14,409 nt of DNA from UM-FILTER-38-24 sp041663205 (GCA_041663205.1 JBAZQZ010000019.1:1-14409), one strand, 5' to 3'. Shown: positions 1 through 7,084, counted from the first letter of the stretch. The notes: generated by a model not told the origin, from the letters alone. A program made the numbers and translations.

Positions 1-1691
1 GAAACGTCAAATTCCAAAGTGCGTCCCAAAATTCCGGCTGCATACCTGTCTCTTTCACTTCCTGCGACATCTGCAAACAGCATCGCAAAATTCATCAAAG
101 ATACATTCATCAAATCGGGATCTTTTCTCAATGCTTCCTCAAGAGTAAGCCCGTTTTTAGGTTTGACATATTTGTCGTAAGCTTTTCTTACGACGCTCAT
201 TATTTTATAAAGCTCCTGTCCGACACGTTTGTATTCCGCTCCTTTCGAATCCAAAGGGCCTTCGCCTTTTATGTTGTTTTCGGACATACCTCTGAATCGT
301 GGGAAAGGGCAGGGGATAATTCGATTCGGATCAATGAATTGTATTCCGCCGGCATCATTTGTTTGAGAAAAAAGATTATTCAAATCAGCGACATTCGCGC
401 CGCCGATATCAAGTAAAATTCTTCCATCAATGTCTTTCGCCTCGGGAACTTCAGGCAAATTATAGAAATATGCGAGCGAAGTGCCTCTCACTTCATCCTC
501 TGAAGCCGTGATTCCAAGATATTTCAAAGGATCATATCCCGCGTTTTTCGCGAACATATGCGCGACGTACAAAAATCCTGCGGCATAAATTCCGGTCTTT
601 ATATTTTCATGAGCCTTAACTTTTTCCCATATTTCCATGGCCCCCTTGTACGCGATGTAACAACCTGCAACATAGACAAGAGCCGTGCCCCAGTCTTTTT
701 GTTTTATGGCGTCCTGAAATTTTTTGACATTATCCGTAACAAATTTGATACCTGTCGCCGCGATTTTATCCTGGTCTTTTTCCTGAGTTCTTGTGGTTGC
801 CGTCATCTGTAAAATATCTTGCGTTTTCAAAGTTCTTTTTACCGCGATAAAGAAATTTACCGCCGCCCCAAGAGCTTTGTCGGCACTCTCAATGTTTCTG
901 ATATTCGCCTCCGGAGCCAAATACGCTTTCTTTTTTTCGTCAACTGAAGAAAATCCCTTTTCCTCTCCGGGGTTAATCACTGCGACCTCGGCGGGATCGG
1001 AAAGTTTTTCAAGTTGTTTGAAAATATTTTCGAAAAATTCATCACCTTTTTTGTAAATTTCCAAATCACCCCAGTCTTTCTTCACGGTCTCAAGTCCGGA
1101 TTTCGAAGTAACATCCCACTTGCCATAATTGATCTTAAGTTTCTCCCTTCTGTGCGCGATTTTCGCCGCATCAAGATTTTTCATAAGTCCCTCAAAAAAT
1201 TTCGTTTGTCCGGCATTTAGTTCTTTGCTTAGTTTTTCCATTTCCGCGTCGGCCTTGGCCCGTATGATCAGCGCATCTCTTTGAGCCTTAAAATCTATTT
1301 TCTCCTTAGTCAACGCTTCTTTTTTATCCTTCAGCGTCTTGATCTCTGCTTCCAAAACCGCGATAGCGGCATCTTGTGCTATAATCTTGTCAGTCTCGGT
1401 TTCCTTAGGCACAGCCTTTAACTCAGCCAACTTTCCCTCTTTCTCCGCCAAACTATTCTCCACCTCATCCAAATCTTTTTGAATTTTTTCCTCTGTTCTA
1501 GGTGCACTCTCGGCACTCACAGCCGGCGCAACGCCAGCCACAGGCGCACCTTCCGCAGGCGCAGGAGTCTCACCACCCGCAGGAGCACTCTCCGCAGGGC
1601 CCTCACCAGAAACATCAAAAAGAACCCTGTTTTCCTTTGCAAGATTAAACGGTAGTTTTAGGCTTAGGATAAAGTTTTTCGCGTTTTCCAT
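1..1691 (-). CDS. Large coiled-coil protein of unknown function, N-terminal 563 codons (partial)
   Basis: I do not recognise this protein. The reading frame is open on the minus strand from an ATG at 1691-1689 to the left edge, so the C-terminus is missing. The N-terminus (residues 1-27) is a basic/hydrophobic stretch. Residues about 28-65 form a low-complexity linker rich in Ala, Pro, Gly, Glu and Ser. Residues about 66-165 are strongly charged with heptad-like Leu/Ile/Ala spacing and should form a coiled coil. Around residues 333-375 two hydrophobic, Tyr/Ala-rich stretches could be membrane or buried helices. The rest looks globular and mixed, ending near a GILGRTLEF segment at the window edge. 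No catalytic motif or classical signal peptide was seen. It is divergent from tig and has a strong promoter of its own (TATAAT box). A structural or cell-surface/cytoskeletal role is possible but is only a guess. The frame is well supported by its length and lack of stops. Confidence 0.8.
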   Translation of the reverse strand, partial: MENAKNFILSLKLPFNLAKENRVLFDVSGEGPAESAPAGGETPAPAEGAPVAGVAPAVSAESAPRTEEKIQKDLDEVENSLAEKEGKLAELKAVPKETETDKIIAQDAAIAVLEAEIKTLKDKKEALTKEKIDFKAQRDALIIRAKADAEMEKLSKELNAGQTKFFEGLMKNLDAAKIAHRREKLKINYGKWDVTSKSGLETVKKDWGDLEIYKKGDEFFENIFKQLEKLSDPAEVAVINPGEEKGFSSVDEKKKAYLAPEANIRNIESADKALGAAVNFFIAVKRTLKTQDILQMTATTRTQEKDQDKIAATGIKFVTDNVKKFQDAIKQKDWGTALVYVAGCYIAYKGAMEIWEKVKAHENIKTGIYAAGFLYVAHMFAKNAGYDPLKYLGITASEDEVRGTSLAYFYNLPEVPEAKDIDGRILLDIGGANVADLNNLFSQTNDAGGIQFIDPNRIIPCPFPRFRGMSENNIKGEGPLDSKGAEYKRVGQELYKIMSVVRKAYDKYVKPKNGLTLEEALRKDPDLMNVSLMNFAMLFADVAGSERDRYAAGILGRTLEFDV

Positions 1692-1719
1692 TTGTTTTTG
1701 TTTTTTAAATTTTCATATT

Positions 1720-1748
1720 ATTATACCAAAAAATCTTCAGTTTTACAA
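1720..1748 (-). promoter_or_regulatory. Sigma70-type promoter for the large coiled-coil gene
   Basis: On the minus strand there is a -35 box TTGTAA (1748-1743), a 17-base spacer and a perfect TATAAT -10 box (1725-1720). Transcription would begin near 1713 and leave a leader of about 22 bases before the ATG at 1691. The leader is A-rich (AAAACAAAAACAAATG) with no Shine-Dalgarno motif. The -35 box occupies almost the same bases as the opposing tig -35 box. Confidence 0.7.
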
Positions 1749-1769
1749 TACCAAAAAGAGTGGTAGAAT
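1742..1769 (+). promoter_or_regulatory. Sigma70-type promoter with extended -10 for tig
   Basis: A -35 box TTTACA (1742-1747) is followed by a 16-base spacer and TAGAAT (1764-1769), preceded by the extended -10 TGG (1761-1763). The predicted start near 1776 leaves a leader of about 22 bases before the tig ATG. The -35 element overlaps the divergent promoter's -35 element by five bases. Confidence 0.65.
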
Positions 1770-1797
1770 ATCCGCACTTAAACTTAAAAAAATCACA

Positions 1798-3069
1798 ATG
1801 GATTACAAGATTAAAAAATTACCGAAATCGGAAGTCGAAATAGAGATAACGGTTTCGCAGGAGGAAATCGAAAAATATTACCAAAAAGCGTGCGAAGAAC
1901 TTTCAAAAGAAGTGAATATCAAGGGATTTCGCCCGGGACACATTCCAAAAGATGTTCTTGAGGCGAATTTGGACAAAAAATACATAATGGCCCACGCGCA
2001 AGAAAGGGCTATCCAAAGGTCATACGCGGACGCGGTCATCAAGGAAAAAGTGCAGGTTGTTTCCCGCCCGAAAATCGAGATAAAAAGCGAAACACCGTTT
2101 TCATACGTGGCGGTGGTCGCGGTTTTGCCGGAAGTTGAGATCAAGGACCACAAATCAATCAAAGTGAAAAGAGAAAAAGTCGAAGTCACGGAAAAAGATA
2201 TCGAAGAAGTGATACAAGACCTGAAAAAATACACAACGACATACAAAGACGCTGAAGAAAAAGCCAAAAAAGGGGATAGACTGGAAATCGATTTTGAAGG
2301 TTTTGACGACGAAGGAAAATTACTCGAAAACACAAAAAGTTCAAATCATCCCGTGATTTTGGGGGAAAATTCACTGATCCCGGGTTTTGAAGACGAGCTC
2401 GTAGGGCTTTCCAAAGGCGAAAAAAAGGAATTTGACCTGAAATTTCCGAAAGACTATCCTAAAAAAGATTTCCAAGGCAAAAAAGTGCATTTCAAAGTCG
2501 AAGTGAAAAAAATCGAAAATCCGATTGAACCGGAAATAAATGAAGAATTCGTCGAAAAAATGACCGGCAAAAAACAATCCGTCGAAGAATTCAAGAAAGA
2601 AATCGAAAAAAGCGTAAAAGACCGAAAAGAAAAAGAAGCGAAACAAAAAACGGAAAACGACTATCTTGAAGAGCTTTTGAAGAGAACGAAAGTCGAAATC
2701 CCGGCAAGCCTCATCGAAGAAGAAGTGGAATTCATGATTCACGACATCGCCGACGATATGGGTTCAAAAGGAATAGAATTCGATAAATATCTGGAAAAAG
2801 CAAAAATCAAGATAGAGGATTTGAAAGAAAAATACGCTTCTGAAGCCGAAAAACGCGTAAAAATGCGACTTGCGTTACAACAGCTGATAAAAGAGGAAAA
2901 CGCCACTCCGTCAGACGAAGAAATCAAAGCCGAATTTGAAAAAATAAAATCTTTTTATCCGGAAAAAGAAGTCGCAAAAATAACGGAAGATTTTGAAAAA
3001 GGGGAATTAAGCGCACAAATCACAAACAGGCTTGCGATTCGCAAGTTGTTTGACAAGGTCTTGAGTTAA
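1798..3069 (+). CDS. tig: Trigger factor, ribosome-bound chaperone and peptidyl-prolyl isomerase
   Basis: Trigger factor docks at the ribosome exit tunnel and shields nascent chains; its central domain catalyses Xaa-Pro isomerisation. At 423 residues the protein is full length for the family. The ribosome-binding domain covers about residues 1-115 and holds the signature GFRPGHIP at 43-50, the loop that contacts L23. An FKBP-type domain covers about 155-240 (GDRLEIDFEGF at 159-169, GENSLIPGFEDEL at 189-201). The remaining charged, helical part (about 245-423) matches the arms of the C-terminal chaperone domain. The ATG at 1798 is chosen because the family starts here and a promoter lies just upstream. 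No Shine-Dalgarno sequence is present. It is first in a plus-strand run and only 27 bases from the next gene. Composition is very Lys/Glu rich, as in its neighbours. Confidence 0.97.
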   Translation: MDYKIKKLPKSEVEIEITVSQEEIEKYYQKACEELSKEVNIKGFRPGHIPKDVLEANLDKKYIMAHAQERAIQRSYADAVIKEKVQVVSRPKIEIKSETPFSYVAVVAVLPEVEIKDHKSIKVKREKVEVTEKDIEEVIQDLKKYTTTYKDAEEKAKKGDRLEIDFEGFDDEGKLLENTKSSNHPVILGENSLIPGFEDELVGLSKGEKKEFDLKFPKDYPKKDFQGKKVHFKVEVKKIENPIEPEINEEFVEKMTGKKQSVEEFKKEIEKSVKDRKEKEAKQKTENDYLEELLKRTKVEIPASLIEEEVEFMIHDIADDMGSKGIEFDKYLEKAKIKIEDLKEKYASEAEKRVKMRLALQQLIKEENATPSDEEIKAEFEKIKSFYPEKEVAKITEDFEKGELSAQITNRLAIRKLFDKVLS

Positions 3070-3096
3070 ATCTAAGATGAACTAAATTGACATCCT

Positions 3097-3324
3097 ATGA
3101 AAGCATTTTACCTCGTTATTTCGATAATCTTGACCGCATTTTTGGCGGTAGTCGCATATTTAAATATAAATTCTCCGTTGACAAAACTCGATATTATTTT
3201 TGTCGAGGTGAACGCAAATCCTGCGATTATAATCCTCATCATCGCAGTCGCCGGAATCTTCACCGGAGCCTTTTATCACGCGTTTTTATGCCGTGCAATA
3301 GACAACCCGGAGACATTTGAATAA
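3097..3324 (+). CDS. Small two-helix membrane protein, LapA/DUF1049-like
   Basis: This 75-residue protein has two hydrophobic helices, about residues 4-22 and 43-65. They are joined by a short loop containing Asn-Ile-Asn-Ser-Pro followed by a beta-like LDIIFVEV stretch. That layout (helix, Asn, short beta hairpin, Gly-containing helix) matches the LapA domain family (also DUF1049), small inner-membrane proteins linked to envelope assembly. The call rests on pattern, not on a search. Another frame is open over the same bases, but only this one gives coherent membrane helices. The gene begins 27 bases after the tig stop with no promoter of its own visible, so it is probably cotranscribed with tig. 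No Shine-Dalgarno motif precedes the ATG. Confidence 0.7.
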   Translation: MKAFYLVISIILTAFLAVVAYLNINSPLTKLDIIFVEVNANPAIIILIIAVAGIFTGAFYHAFLCRAIDNPETFE

Positions 3325-3331
3325 AAAAATG

Positions 3332-3358
3332 TTGCAAGTTGTTTAAAAAAATTATACA
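3332..3358 (+). promoter_or_regulatory. Possible promoter for the winged-helix gene
   Basis: TTGCAA (3332-3337), a 15-base spacer and TATACA (3353-3358) lie upstream of the ATG at 3392. Both boxes are imperfect and the spacer is short, so this is only a candidate. The leader would be about 26 bases. Confidence 0.35.
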
Positions 3359-3391
3359 CTCCTGTCGAAAAGGGCATAAAACCAGGGCAAA

Positions 3392-3943
3392 ATGTTAAAA
3401 AGACTTTTTACGTCAAACACGCGTATCAAGCTTCTGACCGTCTTTCTGATGAATCCTGAAGAGGAATATTTTATCAGGGAGCTGACGAGGAAGCTGGATG
3501 AACAAATAAATTCCATCCGTCGGGAATTGGACAACCTTAAACGTGCCGGATTGCTCAAGACGAAGGCAAAAAACAGGAAAAAATATTACGTGGTGAACAA
3601 AGAATTTCCACTGTTTGAAGAACTGAAAAGCATCATAATAAAAGCTCTTTCTTCTGAGCAGACGATCGCCAGAGATTTGGAAAAAATGGGAGACGTAAAA
3701 CTTCTCGTACTTTCCGGACAATTTATAAACATCCCGACAAAATCGGTGGACATGCTGGTGGTCGGAGACTTGGACAAAAACACGCTGACCAATTATTTAA
3801 ACAATGAAGTCCGCACAAAACACCCAGTAAAATTCGCATTAATAAGCGAAAATGACTACAAATACAGGATAAATTGCAACGATAAATTCATGCTCGAACT
3901 GCTAAACGACGAAAACAATCAAATCCCGATCAACAAAGTCTAA
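3392..3943 (+). CDS. Winged helix-turn-helix protein with degenerate nucleotidyltransferase-like domain
   Basis: Residues about 1-70 read as a winged helix DNA-binding domain of the ArsR/MarR type: an N-terminal helix (TRIKLLTVFLMNP), a recognition-helix region (FIRELTRKLDEQINSIRRELDNLKRAGLL) and a wing ending KKYYVVN. Residues about 100-175 resemble the minimal nucleotidyltransferase fold: a KLLVLSG strand, then SVDMLVVGDLDKN at 118-130, then a KFALISENDYKYR stretch. Active enzymes of this fold carry a GSxxxG..D-x-D signature. Here the GS motif is reduced to SGQFINIP and the D-x-D pair to VD, so catalysis is unlikely. Such fusions are, to my knowledge, common in Patescibacteria and archaea and are annotated as transcriptional regulators. 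No target is evident; regulation of itself or of neighbouring rplS is possible. The ATG at 3392 fits the family start. Confidence 0.75.
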   Translation: MLKRLFTSNTRIKLLTVFLMNPEEEYFIRELTRKLDEQINSIRRELDNLKRAGLLKTKAKNRKKYYVVNKEFPLFEELKSIIIKALSSEQTIARDLEKMGDVKLLVLSGQFINIPTKSVDMLVVGDLDKNTLTNYLNNEVRTKHPVKFALISENDYKYRINCNDKFMLELLNDENNQIPINKV

Positions 3944-3967
3944 AGTGGCGTTTCCCCAAAAAATCCC

Positions 3968-3996
3968 TTGATTTAAGCTAAAACCTTCTATATATT
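3968..3996 (+). promoter_or_regulatory. Sigma70-type promoter for rplS
   Basis: TTGATT (3968-3973), a 17-base spacer and TATATT (3991-3996). The start would be near 4003, with a leader of about 18 bases before the rplS ATG. No Shine-Dalgarno motif lies in the leader, which ends AAATACAATG. Confidence 0.65.
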
Positions 3997-4020
3997 TTCT
4001 ACGCTTTTAATTCAAATACA

Positions 4021-4500
4021 ATGAACATCGCAGAGGAACTAAGAAATATCGGCCTATCAAACAAAAAAATCCCGGAAATACAAGCCGGAGACACGGTCAA
4101 AGTTTATCAAAAGATAAAAGAAGGGGAAAAAGAACGTATACAGGCCTTTGAAGGGCTTGTGATAGCGGTCGGCAGCGGCACAGGAGTGAACGCGGTAATC
4201 ACTGTCAGAAAGATTGTTGAAGGGGTCGGAGTCGAAAAAGTAATCCCTTTGTATTCAACAAATGTTGAAAAAATAGAAGTCAAAAAAAGGTCAAAAGTAA
4301 GGAGAGCAAAACTGTATTACATGAAGAACAGAACAGGAAAATCAGCAAGACTTAAAGAAACTCTTGTCAGCGACAAAGAATTCGAAAAAGCGGTCGAAGA
4401 ATTGGCTGTACAAAAAGCAAAAGAAGAAGCCGAAAAAGCCAAAGCCGAAGGTACAAATACAGTTGAGAATGAAGCCGTTTCTGTAGAAGAGGCTAAATAG
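4021..4500 (+). CDS. rplS: 50S ribosomal protein L19 with charged C-terminal extension
   Basis: L19 lies at the 30S-50S interface and helps form an intersubunit bridge. The family core is clear over residues 1-112: IQAGDTVKVYQKIKEGEKERIQAFEG is split across 20-45, and conserved VRKI, GVGVEKVIPLYS and VRRAKLYY segments follow. Typical bacterial L19 is about 115 residues; this one is 159. The extra 45 residues are Lys/Glu/Ala-rich and probably helical or disordered. The ATG follows a good promoter and matches the family start. Downstream comes a long inverted repeat and then rnhB, an rplS-rnhB order seen in many bacteria. The stop is TAG. Confidence 0.97.
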   Translation: MNIAEELRNIGLSNKKIPEIQAGDTVKVYQKIKEGEKERIQAFEGLVIAVGSGTGVNAVITVRKIVEGVGVEKVIPLYSTNVEKIEVKKRSKVRRAKLYYMKNRTGKSARLKETLVSDKEFEKAVEELAVQKAKEEAEKAKAEGTNTVENEAVSVEEAK

Positions 4501-4511
4501 TTGTAGCATTA

Positions 4512-4616
4512 GGAATGAATTGCAAATGTATTCTTGAAAATCATTGCGTTCTCTTTCGCTATGATGGAAAATGAACAACGAAGCAGATTTTTAAGGATAT
4601 ATTTGCAATTCATCCC
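4512..4616. repeat. Long inverted repeat / RNA hairpin between rplS and rnhB
   Basis: The left arm 4512-4542 pairs with the right arm 4586-4616. Of 31 positions, 27 are Watson-Crick, one is mismatched (4514 A with 4614 C), and three (4528/4600, 4532/4596, 4536/4592) are G.U pairs in plus-strand RNA. The 43-base loop can form a weaker inner stem (4547-4557 with 4567-4580). The hairpin ends two bases before the rnhB ATG at 4619. No T-run follows on either strand, so it is not a standard intrinsic terminator. Possible roles are an RNase III-like processing site, a translation attenuator for rnhB, or a decayed palindromic element (MITE-like). TA dinucleotides flank it at 4510-4511 and 4618-4619, although offset by one base on the right. 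Confidence 0.8.
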
Positions 4617-4618
4617 CT

Positions 4619-5221
4619 ATGACAATACAAATTGAATCCGATCTCTACAGAAACGGCTTTTCTCTTATTGCCGGTATCGATGAAGTAGGAAGAGGTCCTT
4701 TGGCCGGACCGGTTGTTTCGGCGGCGGTAATTTTGAAAAAAAATGCAAGAATTCCAGGGCTCAAAGACTCAAAACAGCTCACCAAAGCGCAGAGAGAAGC
4801 TCTTTTTCCCGTAATCATGAAAAACGCTTTGGATTACGCAATTGCAATAGTTTCGCACAAAACGATAGACAAAATAAACATCGCAAACGCGATAAGATTG
4901 GCAAATAAAATGTGCATCGATCATCTGAAAAAGAAACCCGAAATGGTGCTGATAGACGGCAGGGACAAGCAGATTTTGGACATTCCCTACAAAACAATAA
5001 TCAAGGGCGACACAAAAGTGAAATGCATTTCCGCGGCTTCAGTCCTGGCAAAAGTCCTGCGCGATAAATTAATGGAGCGCTACGCGAAAGAATTCCCGGT
5101 TTATAATTTTGGAAAACATGTCGGGTACGGGACACGCGAACACAGAAAACTGATAGGGAAGTACGGTCCTTGCGAGATTCACAGAATAAGTTATAATTGG
5201 AACCTAATCACAGAGCCATGA
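4619..5221 (+). CDS. rnhB: Ribonuclease HII
   Basis: RNase HII cuts the RNA strand of RNA-DNA hybrids and begins removal of single ribonucleotides from DNA. At 200 residues it has the usual size. The N-terminal signature GIDEVGRGPLAGPV spans 19-32 and holds acidic residues D21 and E22 and the GRG loop (24-26) that senses the ribonucleotide. The other two expected carboxylates are D113 (VLIDG) and D131 (KGD). The ISAASVLAKVLRD helix and the GYGT motif with conserved Tyr (near 170) are present. The ATG at 4619 is the first start after an in-frame TAA at 4592 and lies two bases beyond the inverted repeat. The stop TGA overlaps the next ATG (ATGA), indicating translational coupling to the pyruvyl transferase. 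Confidence 0.97.
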   Translation: MTIQIESDLYRNGFSLIAGIDEVGRGPLAGPVVSAAVILKKNARIPGLKDSKQLTKAQREALFPVIMKNALDYAIAIVSHKTIDKINIANAIRLANKMCIDHLKKKPEMVLIDGRDKQILDIPYKTIIKGDTKVKCISAASVLAKVLRDKLMERYAKEFPVYNFGKHVGYGTREHRKLIGKYGPCEIHRISYNWNLITEP

Positions 5222-6315
5222 AATACGTTGTCACAGGGAATTACGGAGCAAAGAATCTGGGAGATGAAATGATTCTGCAGGGCATGATTGAAATGCTGAA
5301 AAAAGCTGATGCTTCAGCGGAAATTGATGTGCTTGAAGGTGACGAAAAATTTCCGGCGGGGTTTTCGAGTACCGCAAAATGGATTTTTGGCGGAGGAAAA
5401 AGCACCAAAGAAAAAGTAAAAAATTGCGATTATTTCATTCTCGGCGGAGGCGGACTTTTCGGCGGTTTAAGCCAATATGCGAACATTATCTGGTGGTCGC
5501 AAGCCATGCACGCATATCGCTACAAAAAACCTGTTTTAATGCTCGGCCAAAGCGTCGGAAAAATAAAAAATAAATACATTCGAAAACTTGTTAAAAATAT
5601 TTTTAACAAATCGGAATTGATAAGTGTGCGCGACACAAAATCGAAAGAAAATTTGAAAGAAATGGGAGTGACGAAAAAAATAGTAATAGTGCCGGATTTG
5701 GCTTTTGCAAGCGAAAAACACGGCGGAGGTCAACAGTTGTCTTTGAGCGGAATGGAAGCGGACTTTGTGCCTTCAAAAGATGTAATAATCTCCCTGAGAC
5801 AAATGAAAAATCTTTCGGAATCTTTCAAAATTCAAATCGCAAGATTTGTACAGTGGCTTACGGAAGAGGAAAAAATGAATGTTAAATTTGTGAATTTTCA
5901 AACAGGCAAAGTGGATAATGATGAAATTTTGCACGACGAAATAAAAAAAATAATAGGGGACAATTCAACGGAAATTATCTCTCCAAAATCTACACAAGAG
6001 GCGATTAAACTTTTTGAAAACGCGCATTTCGCGCTATGCATGCGTCTTCATTCGATAATAACGGCAATGCAGACAAATACGCCATTTACTGCGATAAATT
6101 ACGCCGAGAAAATAGAAAACTTTATGGATTACATGGGCGCAAAAGAAAATCTTTTGGATATAAAAAATCTTTCATTCGAAAGCCTGAAAAATCTTTACAA
6201 AAAAACAGAAAACACAAAAGAAAAACTAAAACATTTAAAAAAGAATTCAAAAGAAAAAATAGAAGAATTTATTTCACTTTATTTGCGAAAATTTCCGAAG
6301 AAAAAAGATCTTTAA
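5218..6315 (+). CDS. CsaB-type polysaccharide pyruvyl transferase
   Basis: Members of this family transfer pyruvate from phosphoenolpyruvate to a sugar, making ketal-pyruvate groups on surface polysaccharides. In Gram-positive bacteria CsaB modification lets S-layer proteins with SLH domains bind the wall polymer. The 365-residue protein opens MKYVVTGNYGAKNLGDE, typical of the family, and carries a GGGGLFG loop (76-82), SVRD (136-139), a VPD strand end near 158-160 and the conserved CMRLHS motif (274-279). A longer frame starts at 5197, but the ATG at 5218 is preferred because it matches the family start and overlaps the rnhB stop by four bases. The C-terminal 80 residues are Lys-rich and helical. 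The last 47 bases overlap the end of rmlA on the other strand. The acceptor sugar cannot be told from sequence. Confidence 0.88.
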   Translation: MKYVVTGNYGAKNLGDEMILQGMIEMLKKADASAEIDVLEGDEKFPAGFSSTAKWIFGGGKSTKEKVKNCDYFILGGGGLFGGLSQYANIIWWSQAMHAYRYKKPVLMLGQSVGKIKNKYIRKLVKNIFNKSELISVRDTKSKENLKEMGVTKKIVIVPDLAFASEKHGGGQQLSLSGMEADFVPSKDVIISLRQMKNLSESFKIQIARFVQWLTEEEKMNVKFVNFQTGKVDNDEILHDEIKKIIGDNSTEIISPKSTQEAIKLFENAHFALCMRLHSIITAMQTNTPFTAINYAEKIENFMDYMGAKENLLDIKNLSFESLKNLYKKTENTKEKLKHLKKNSKEKIEEFISLYLRKFPKKKDL

Positions 6316-7084
6316 GGGATTGATGTTCACGGTTGACTTTAACACAAAGATGCTCATCCACTTGCGCCAAACGGCTGTTTTGCACGAGTTTTCCGGCATC
6401 CATAAGGCTGTCAAAAGATTCTCCGCAATCTCCCCAAAAACCGGTCAAAATGGAATGCTTTAAAGTGCCTTGTTCCAAATAAAAATTGTTAACATCGGTA
6501 ATTTCAAGCTCATTTCTATTCGAAGGTTTCAGCCCTTTAATTACATCAAAAACTTGAGGATCATACATGTAACATCCGGTGACCGCAAGATTCGAAGGTG
6601 GATTTTTTGGCTTCTCTACGATAGTTTTGACTTCTCCGTCTTTGACGTCGGCAACTCCGTAAGCCTGCGGATTTTTAACTTCTTTAAGAAAAATTCTGGC
6701 GCCTCTGGGCACACTTTTAAATTCATCCACGGCTTCCTTAAGGTCATCCTCGAAAATATTATCCCCGAGAATCACAACAACCTTTTCGTTATTTGCAAAA
6801 TTTTCGGCAAGACTCAGCGCCTGAGCGATACCACCGGCCTCTTCCTGGACCTCGTACGAGATCTTCATGCCGACATTGGCACCTGACCCCAGAAGTTCAA
6901 GAAAACTGCCGCTAAAGCCCTTCCCGGACACAATAAGCACGTTCGTAATCCCCGCGCTCTTCATCGCGTAAAGCGGATAATAAACCATCGGCTTGTTATA
7001 AACAGGCAATAAATGCTTATTTGTGACTCTGGTAAGCGGATAAAGCCTACTTCCTGTTCCACCCGCGAGAATAATTCCTCTCAT
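6269..7084 (-). CDS. rmlA: Glucose-1-phosphate thymidylyltransferase (dTDP-glucose synthesis)
   Basis: RmlA joins glucose-1-phosphate and dTTP to make dTDP-glucose, the first step to dTDP-L-rhamnose and related sugars. The 271-residue protein begins with the nucleotide-binding loop LAGGTGSRLYPLT (6-18), followed by KHLLPVYNKPMVYYPL (23-38). GDNIFED (107-113) carries the metal-binding Asp, and the conserved VEKPKNPPS and GFWGDCGE segments follow. It is slightly shorter than the roughly 290-residue enterobacterial form and has no C-terminal beta-helix domain. It has its own promoter 60 bases after rmlD. It converges on the pyruvyl transferase gene and overlaps it by 47 bases tail to tail. A uridylyltransferase or another sugar nucleotidyltransferase is less likely given adjacent rmlD and rmlB. 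Confidence 0.93.
   Translation of the reverse strand: MRGIILAGGTGSRLYPLTRVTNKHLLPVYNKPMVYYPLYAMKSAGITNVLIVSGKGFSGSFLELLGSGANVGMKISYEVQEEAGGIAQALSLAENFANNEKVVVILGDNIFEDDLKEAVDEFKSVPRGARIFLKEVKNPQAYGVADVKDGEVKTIVEKPKNPPSNLAVTGCYMYDPQVFDVIKGLKPSNRNELEITDVNNFYLEQGTLKHSILTGFWGDCGESFDSLMDAGKLVQNSRLAQVDEHLCVKVNREHQSLKDLFSSEIFANKVK

Noticed and set aside
1500..1610. Repetitive GCAGG/CACC-rich stretch as a possible CRISPR or tandem repeat array.
   Set aside because: The repeats are short and irregular and encode the Ala/Pro/Gly linker of the large minus-strand protein.
3087..3320. A 77-codon open frame overlapping the small membrane protein gene.
   Set aside because: Its translation is Arg/Tyr-rich with no plausible fold, while the frame from 3097 gives two clean membrane helices.
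4534..4565. TTGAAA and TATGAT inside the rplS-rnhB hairpin as a promoter for rnhB.
   Set aside because: The spacing is 20 bases, too long, and the -35 would lie within the paired arm.
5197..5217. Upstream ATG adding seven residues to the pyruvyl transferase.
   Set aside because: The added residues lie inside rnhB and precede the typical family start; the ATG at 5218 makes the usual ATGA overlap.
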